Shown: piece by piece, positions 7,498 to 10,108 of the stretch
Position numbering within the stretch: the stretch's first letter is position 1
Layout: every line of letters starts with the position of its first letter
NCBI GenBank assembly: GCA_043798815.1
Contig: JAZDOH010000053.1
Span: 1 to 10,108 of the forward strand
Direction: 5' to 3'
DNA: 10,108 nucleotides
DNA from: JAZDOH01 sp043798815
GTDB taxonomy: Bacteria; Patescibacteriota; Gracilibacteria; UM-FILTER-43-11
Made by a program: the position numbers and the translations under genes
Notes under the pieces: generated by a model
Database searches by the model: none
Seen by the model: only the letters and a program-made list of their open reading frames with translations
Told to the model about the DNA's origin: nothing

Positions 7498-7749
7498 ATG
7501 CCCAACTACAATTTCAAATGCCTCAAATGCGGTCACGAGTTCCAGGCGCTGCTGCCTGCCGGACACAATGAACATCCGTGTTTAGAGTGTGGACATGAAC
7601 AAACTCAAAAACTCCTCACGGCTCCCGGCGTGCACTTTAAAGGCGGCGGGTTTTATAAAACGGATTCACGGCCAAAAGAAACTCCAAAAAAAATAGCTCC
7701 GAAGCCTGTGACTCCAAAACCTCCAAAGTCGGAGGGTGCTAAAAATTAA
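7498..7749 (+). CDS. FmdB-type small zinc-ribbon protein
   Basis: This 83-aa protein matches the FmdB-like putative regulatory zinc-ribbon family. It opens MPNYNFKCLKCGHEF (family norm MP-x-Y-x-[FY]-x-C-x-x-CGH-x-F), with one CxxC at C8/C11 and a second pair in CLECG about 20 residues on, together giving a four-cysteine zinc site. The family signature follows: LLTAPGVHFKGGGFYKTD. The C-terminal ~30 residues are a Lys/Pro-rich tail (PKPVTPKPPK) typical of the family and probably disordered. An in-frame ATG exists at 7492, but I chose 7498 because family members begin MP. The molecular role of the family is poorly known; regulation is suggested by name only. It is the only plus-strand gene here, with its own promoter, and its stop overlaps that of the convergent 134-aa gene. 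Confidence 0.88.
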   Translation: MPNYNFKCLKCGHEFQALLPAGHNEHPCLECGHEQTQKLLTAPGVHFKGGGFYKTDSRPKETPKKIAPKPVTPKPPKSEGAKN

Positions 7750-8150
7750 ACTGGAATTTCCCCGATTTCTTTGAGCAATTCATCTTCACTCTTAGCCTCT
7801 TCTGTTTCCTGAACTTTTTCAGCTTCTTTGAGCGCCTGTTTTTTGGCTTTGTAGGCGGCCTCATTAAAGACCACGCCCACTTTCTCTTTTTCTTTTTGCA
7901 CGCCCTTCGCGTAGGTAGAATTGGCCTCGTCGATTTGCTTTTTTTCATTGCTCAAAATGTCGCGCAAGTTTTTGACCTGATCTTCCGTCATGATCGGGAG
8001 GACGTCCACCCAATACTGCCGCTCCTCATCGTTCATTGAGGGGCTCACCACAATCAACGGAATCAAATCCGGAAATTGTTCGCGCGTCTCCGTGGGCACA
8101 TTTATTTTCGAAGCGACTGCCGTTGCTGTTGCGCTTGAGTCGTCGGGCAT
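7746..8150 (-). CDS. Hypothetical charged helical protein (134 aa) with W/TEDQ motif
   Basis: No family recognised. The N-terminal ~35 residues are Ser/Thr/Ala-rich. Residues 41-58 hold D-E-x5-W-x7-T-E-D-Q (DEERQYWVDVLPIMTEDQ), followed by a helix NLRDILSNEKKQIDEA. The same residues and spacing occur in the 86-aa protein at 3841-4101. The C-terminal half (about 75-128) is very rich in Lys, Glu and Ala and is probably a long helix or coiled coil. There is no signal peptide or membrane segment. It is transcribed alone from a strong promoter (8165-8193) with a leader of only about 8 bases and no Shine-Dalgarno sequence. The end converges on the zinc-ribbon gene: the palindrome TTAA at 7746-7749 provides both TAA stops. 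A partner or relative of the unknown operon upstream of the giant gene is plausible but not shown. Confidence 0.85.
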   Translation of the reverse strand: MPDDSSATATAVASKINVPTETREQFPDLIPLIVVSPSMNDEERQYWVDVLPIMTEDQVKNLRDILSNEKKQIDEANSTYAKGVQKEKEKVGVVFNEAAYKAKKQALKEAEKVQETEEAKSEDELLKEIGEIPV

Positions 8151-8164
8151 ATAATTATCATTTA

Positions 8165-8193
8165 ATTATACCAAAAAAAACACTTTTAATCAA
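8165..8193 (-). promoter_or_regulatory. Promoter of the 134-aa gene
   Basis: On the minus strand TTGATT (8193-8188) and a perfect TATAAT (8170-8165) are 17 bases apart. The -10 box is preceded by a T-tract and GG (TTTTTTTTGGTATAAT), as in the promoter at 4671-4699. The predicted start near 8158 gives a nearly leaderless mRNA for the ATG at 8150. Confidence 0.72.
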
Positions 8194-8235
8194 TCAATAG
8201 AAAGGTTTTTCAGCAAACCAAACAGATATTTTTAC

Positions 8236-8415
8236 TTATGTCTGTAGGTGTCTGTCTGGTAAGCGACGAGAAGACGTAGGCCGATGTTGAAGAGCATCGT
8301 GAATTGCCCTACGATGAATAGCTTCGCTGGGAGTCTGTAATGCTTGCCGACCCTCTGCGGCCATTCTGGCGTCTATTTCTGCCCTGCGAGCTTCTTCTGG
8401 AGTTTGATGAGACAT
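8236..8415 (-). CDS. Small Arg-rich hypothetical protein (59 aa)
   Basis: An ATG at 8415-8413 opens a 59-codon frame ending in TAA at 8238-8236. The protein is basic, with about ten Arg and five His and no Cys, Trp, Tyr or Phe, and it has no membrane segment. It contains an imperfect internal duplication: QTPEEA-RRA-x-I-x-A from Q4 and QTPSEA-(IH)-RRA-I-x-DA from Q27. I recognise no family. Evidence that it is real: a strong promoter (TTGACT-17-TATAAT) placed 30 bases before the ATG, a fit to the gap between two other genes, and the internal repeat kept at protein level. No Shine-Dalgarno sequence is seen. Short length keeps the confidence moderate; an untranslated small RNA from the same promoter is the main alternative. 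Confidence 0.6.
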   Translation of the reverse strand: MSHQTPEEARRAEIDARMAAEGRQALQTPSEAIHRRAIHDALQHRPTSSRRLPDRHLQT

Positions 8416-8444
8416 AATGTGTGGGTTAGTAATTAATTATTTTC

Positions 8445-8473
8445 ATTATATAATATAATTGTTCTTAAGTCAA
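8445..8473 (-). promoter_or_regulatory. Strong promoter of the 59-aa gene
   Basis: On the minus strand TTGACT (8473-8468, five of six consensus bases) and a perfect TATAAT (8450-8445) are separated by exactly 17 bases. Transcription would start near 8438, giving a leader of about 23 bases. The surrounding DNA (8430-8460) is almost pure A+T. It lies just past the stop of the phosphotransferase gene. Confidence 0.7.
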
Positions 8474-8487
8474 TGGCAAAAAAGCCC

Positions 8488-9489
8488 TTAAGATACCTTA
8501 AAGCTCTTTCTGATATTATTTACTTTTCTGATATTACCCATGACCATTTTTTGCCCCAAAGGCCTCAACGTGTTTCGGGCCTGTTCATTTTGAGAAGAGG
8601 GGAATTTGAGGGCCCCGTCCAGCCTGGCCAGGATTGAAACGCCGGCGTGCATCAGGGCGCGTTTTTCCAGTTCGTTGATATTTTTCACAGCTGAATTATC
8701 TGCGTAAGCCCTCCAGTAATCCTCAATAGCCGTGAGGTAGCGTTCATATTTTTTTGGGTTTACCATCGCAAAATGCAAATAAATACCCATCAGAAATCCG
8801 CAGTCAAAAGCAGGATCCCCGTAATGCGCAAATTCCCAATCGATCACCATCAGCTTCCCGTTGGGGCAAACGAATAAATTGTTGGGTTTATAATCGCAGT
8901 GGACGATGCAGGTTTTATTTCGGATCAGTTCATCAGCCAGTACATCGGCTTTCTTTTGGATTTCCGGCAGCGGGGATATGTTTTGATAGCTCGCAGGAAT
9001 TCGAACTTTTTCCAGGGCATCGGTTCCTAAAAGCACGTGGGCCGCCACGGGATTATTCAGGGAAGCATTGTGAATCGACGCCAGAATTTCTCCCATTTTA
9101 GAGGAAATAGTTCGATCCACTTTCCCTGCCATTAAATCATCGGAAAGCAATCGTGATCCTGTGGGCACTTGCTTAAGCGCAAGCACCGAAAAAGTCGCAT
9201 CATAAAAAATCACCTCAGGGAAATTCGCCGGGTTCAGATTCAGCCGTTTAAGCAAATCGATGGCTTTCGCTTCGATTTCCAGTCGGTTTTCCACCGCTCC
9301 GGCGACAGCAATGCCTTGGGGTTTGCCTGGAGCGTACTTGCAAAATAGGCTCAGCTTGGGCGTTTGAATCAAATACGAATGATTGGTGATTCCCGAATCT
9401 GCAGGTCTCATGTCGACGATCTCGTCGGGAGATGCAATTACTTTATTTTTCAGCAAAGCGGCGATGATGGATTGCCTGATTTTTTCCAT
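8488..9489 (-). CDS. APH/choline-kinase-fold phosphotransferase, MTR-kinase-like
   Basis: A 333-aa member of the aminoglycoside phosphotransferase/choline kinase superfamily, which moves the ATP gamma-phosphate to a hydroxyl on a small molecule. Visible signatures: an N-lobe with GITNHSYL (33-40) and the likely ATP-binding lysine K51 in LFCKYAP; the catalytic loop IVHCDYKPNN (195-204), with D199 the expected base and N204 a metal ligand; and the Mg-binding IDWEF (D217), followed by GDPAFD. The stretch from K51 through NRLEIEAKAIDLL and a following PEVIFYD recalls methylthioribose kinase, as does the -D-x-EFA-x-YG- pattern. These features are shared widely, so the substrate is open: a sugar, an amino alcohol or an antibiotic are all possible. 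Its ATG directly follows the TAG stop of the M20 peptidase gene, which implies coupled translation. Superfamily sure, substrate unknown. Confidence 0.88.
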   Translation of the reverse strand: MEKIRQSIIAALLKNKVIASPDEIVDMRPADSGITNHSYLIQTPKLSLFCKYAPGKPQGIAVAGAVENRLEIEAKAIDLLKRLNLNPANFPEVIFYDATFSVLALKQVPTGSRLLSDDLMAGKVDRTISSKMGEILASIHNASLNNPVAAHVLLGTDALEKVRIPASYQNISPLPEIQKKADVLADELIRNKTCIVHCDYKPNNLFVCPNGKLMVIDWEFAHYGDPAFDCGFLMGIYLHFAMVNPKKYERYLTAIEDYWRAYADNSAVKNINELEKRALMHAGVSILARLDGALKFPSSQNEQARNTLRPLGQKMVMGNIRKVNNIRKSFKVS

Positions 9490-10108
9490 CTATTGTAATA
9501 CATTTTTTAATACCTCAAAAAGAGTTTCCAGGCTTTTCAAGTCCACCCACTCATCCGCTCCATGCATGCCTTTGCCTATTGCGCCGAAAACGACTGAATC
9601 AATGCCCGCCGCTGAAAAGAACCGGGCGTCCGTCGCGTAAGAGGCCCGATCAGTGCGGATTTTAATTCCAGCGGCCTTGCCGGCTTTTTGGATTTTTTGT
9701 ATCCATCGTTTTTTCCGTGGTTTTTTCTGAGGGGGGTCGCATTTCATTACCTTCCAACTCGTTCCAGGAAAGCATTTTTTAACCTGTTCTATTATTTTTT
9801 TTGGATTGTCTTTTGCGACATAGCGAATGTCGAGATTAAAAGTTAAATCTGTCGGAGTTCGGTTAACACAATCGCCGCTTTGCACTGTGCCAATGTTACA
9901 TGTGGTTTTCCATTGCGCTGTTTTTGACGAAGGAAAAACGGAATAAAATCTTTTTAAATTTTGATGAAAAAGTTCAATGGGATTTTTTCCCAGCCATGGC
10001 ATGGACCCGTGCGTCGCCTTTCCTTTGATCGCACCTTCCATCCAAAGAACCCCCTTGGTTTCTGTGATCAAATTAAGGTCGGTTGGCTCCACGGTAATGA
10101 AGAGCTGA
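9490..10108 (-). CDS. M20-family metallopeptidase/deacylase, C-terminal part
   Basis: The frame is open to the right edge, so the N-terminus with most metal ligands is outside the window. I read QLFITVEPTDLNLI from the edge; the GTG at 10092 is the Val of the family motif (E/V)EPT and not a start. The family (ArgE/DapE/CPG2/aminoacylase type) cleaves N-acyl or peptide bonds with two zinc ions. Visible features are KGKATHGSMPWLGKNPIE, the dimerisation/lid domain entry with its His; NIG-x-VQSGDCVNRTPTDLTFNLDIRY, the central beta strands; and the C-terminal GMHGADEWV, whose His is a usual metal ligand. Which substrate it uses cannot be told from this part. It abuts the phosphotransferase gene with no spacer (TAG then ATG), so both are probably expressed together. 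The family call is secure. Confidence 0.92.
   Translation of the reverse strand, partial: QLFITVEPTDLNLITETKGVLWMEGAIKGKATHGSMPWLGKNPIELFHQNLKRFYSVFPSSKTAQWKTTCNIGTVQSGDCVNRTPTDLTFNLDIRYVAKDNPKKIIEQVKKCFPGTSWKVMKCDPPQKKPRKKRWIQKIQKAGKAAGIKIRTDRASYATDARFFSAAGIDSVVFGAIGKGMHGADEWVDLKSLETLFEVLKNVLQ

Noticed and set aside
8201..8225. GGTTT-TTCAGC-AAACC hairpin as a terminator
   Set aside because: The stem has only 5 mostly A-T pairs and no following T-run in the needed direction.
9490..10092. M20 gene as a complete 200-aa gene starting at GTG 10092
   Set aside because: The frame continues upstream to the edge with family sequence (LFIT before VEPT), so the GTG is an internal Val codon and the gene is partial.
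1..10108. tRNA, rRNA, CRISPR array, insertion sequence or phage genes
   Set aside because: No cloverleaf, rRNA-like stretch, regularly spaced direct repeats, transposase or integrase motif was seen on either strand.
1..10108. Recoded TGA (Gly), as in Gracilibacteria/Absconditabacteria
   Set aside because: No in-frame TGA interrupts any of the genes, including more than 2000 codons of valS and the giant gene, so the standard code suffices here.

Overview
The window reads as chromosome from a bacterium of the Candidate Phyla Radiation (Patescibacteria; a Peregrinibacteria- or Parcubacteria-like lineage is my best guess). Reasons: a very long ORF of unknown function beside small lineage-specific-looking proteins; a valyl-tRNA synthetase carrying short GC-rich palindromes of the TGCCTGCC...GGCAGGCA kind, which I associate with these genomes; clean TATAAT promoters with very short leaders and no clear Shine-Dalgarno sequences; and tight gene packing. 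The lineage is an inference. TGA is neither a stop nor an in-frame codon in any gene here; all eight visible stops are TAA or TAG.

Layout, left to right. Positions 1-4644 hold one minus-strand operon of three unrecognised genes: a 177-aa protein with three ~46-aa repeats, an 86-aa protein, and a giant protein of at least 1280 residues that runs off the left edge. A good promoter (4671-4699) drives it. Positions 4645-4820 are intergenic and hold that promoter plus a cluster of small inverted repeats. Positions 4821-7439 hold valS (minus). A divergent promoter pair (7447-7489) separates valS from a small FmdB-type zinc-ribbon gene (plus, 7498-7749). That gene converges on a 134-aa unknown gene (minus, 7746-8150), and the two share one TTAA for their stops. 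Next come a 59-aa gene with its own strong promoter (8236-8415), an APH/MTR-kinase-like phosphotransferase (8488-9489), and the C-terminal part of an M20 metallopeptidase cut by the right edge (9490-10108).

How the genes relate. valS is housekeeping. The M20 peptidase and the phosphotransferase abut (TAG directly followed by ATG) and are probably co-translated. The most interesting part is the unknown operon: its 86-aa member shares a spaced motif (D-E-x5-W-x7-T-[DE]-D-Q) with the separately transcribed 134-aa protein. The operon and the 134-aa gene also have look-alike promoters, a T-tract followed by GGTATAAT. This suggests a lineage-specific system of small helical proteins linked to a giant membrane-associated protein. 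Its function is unknown to me.
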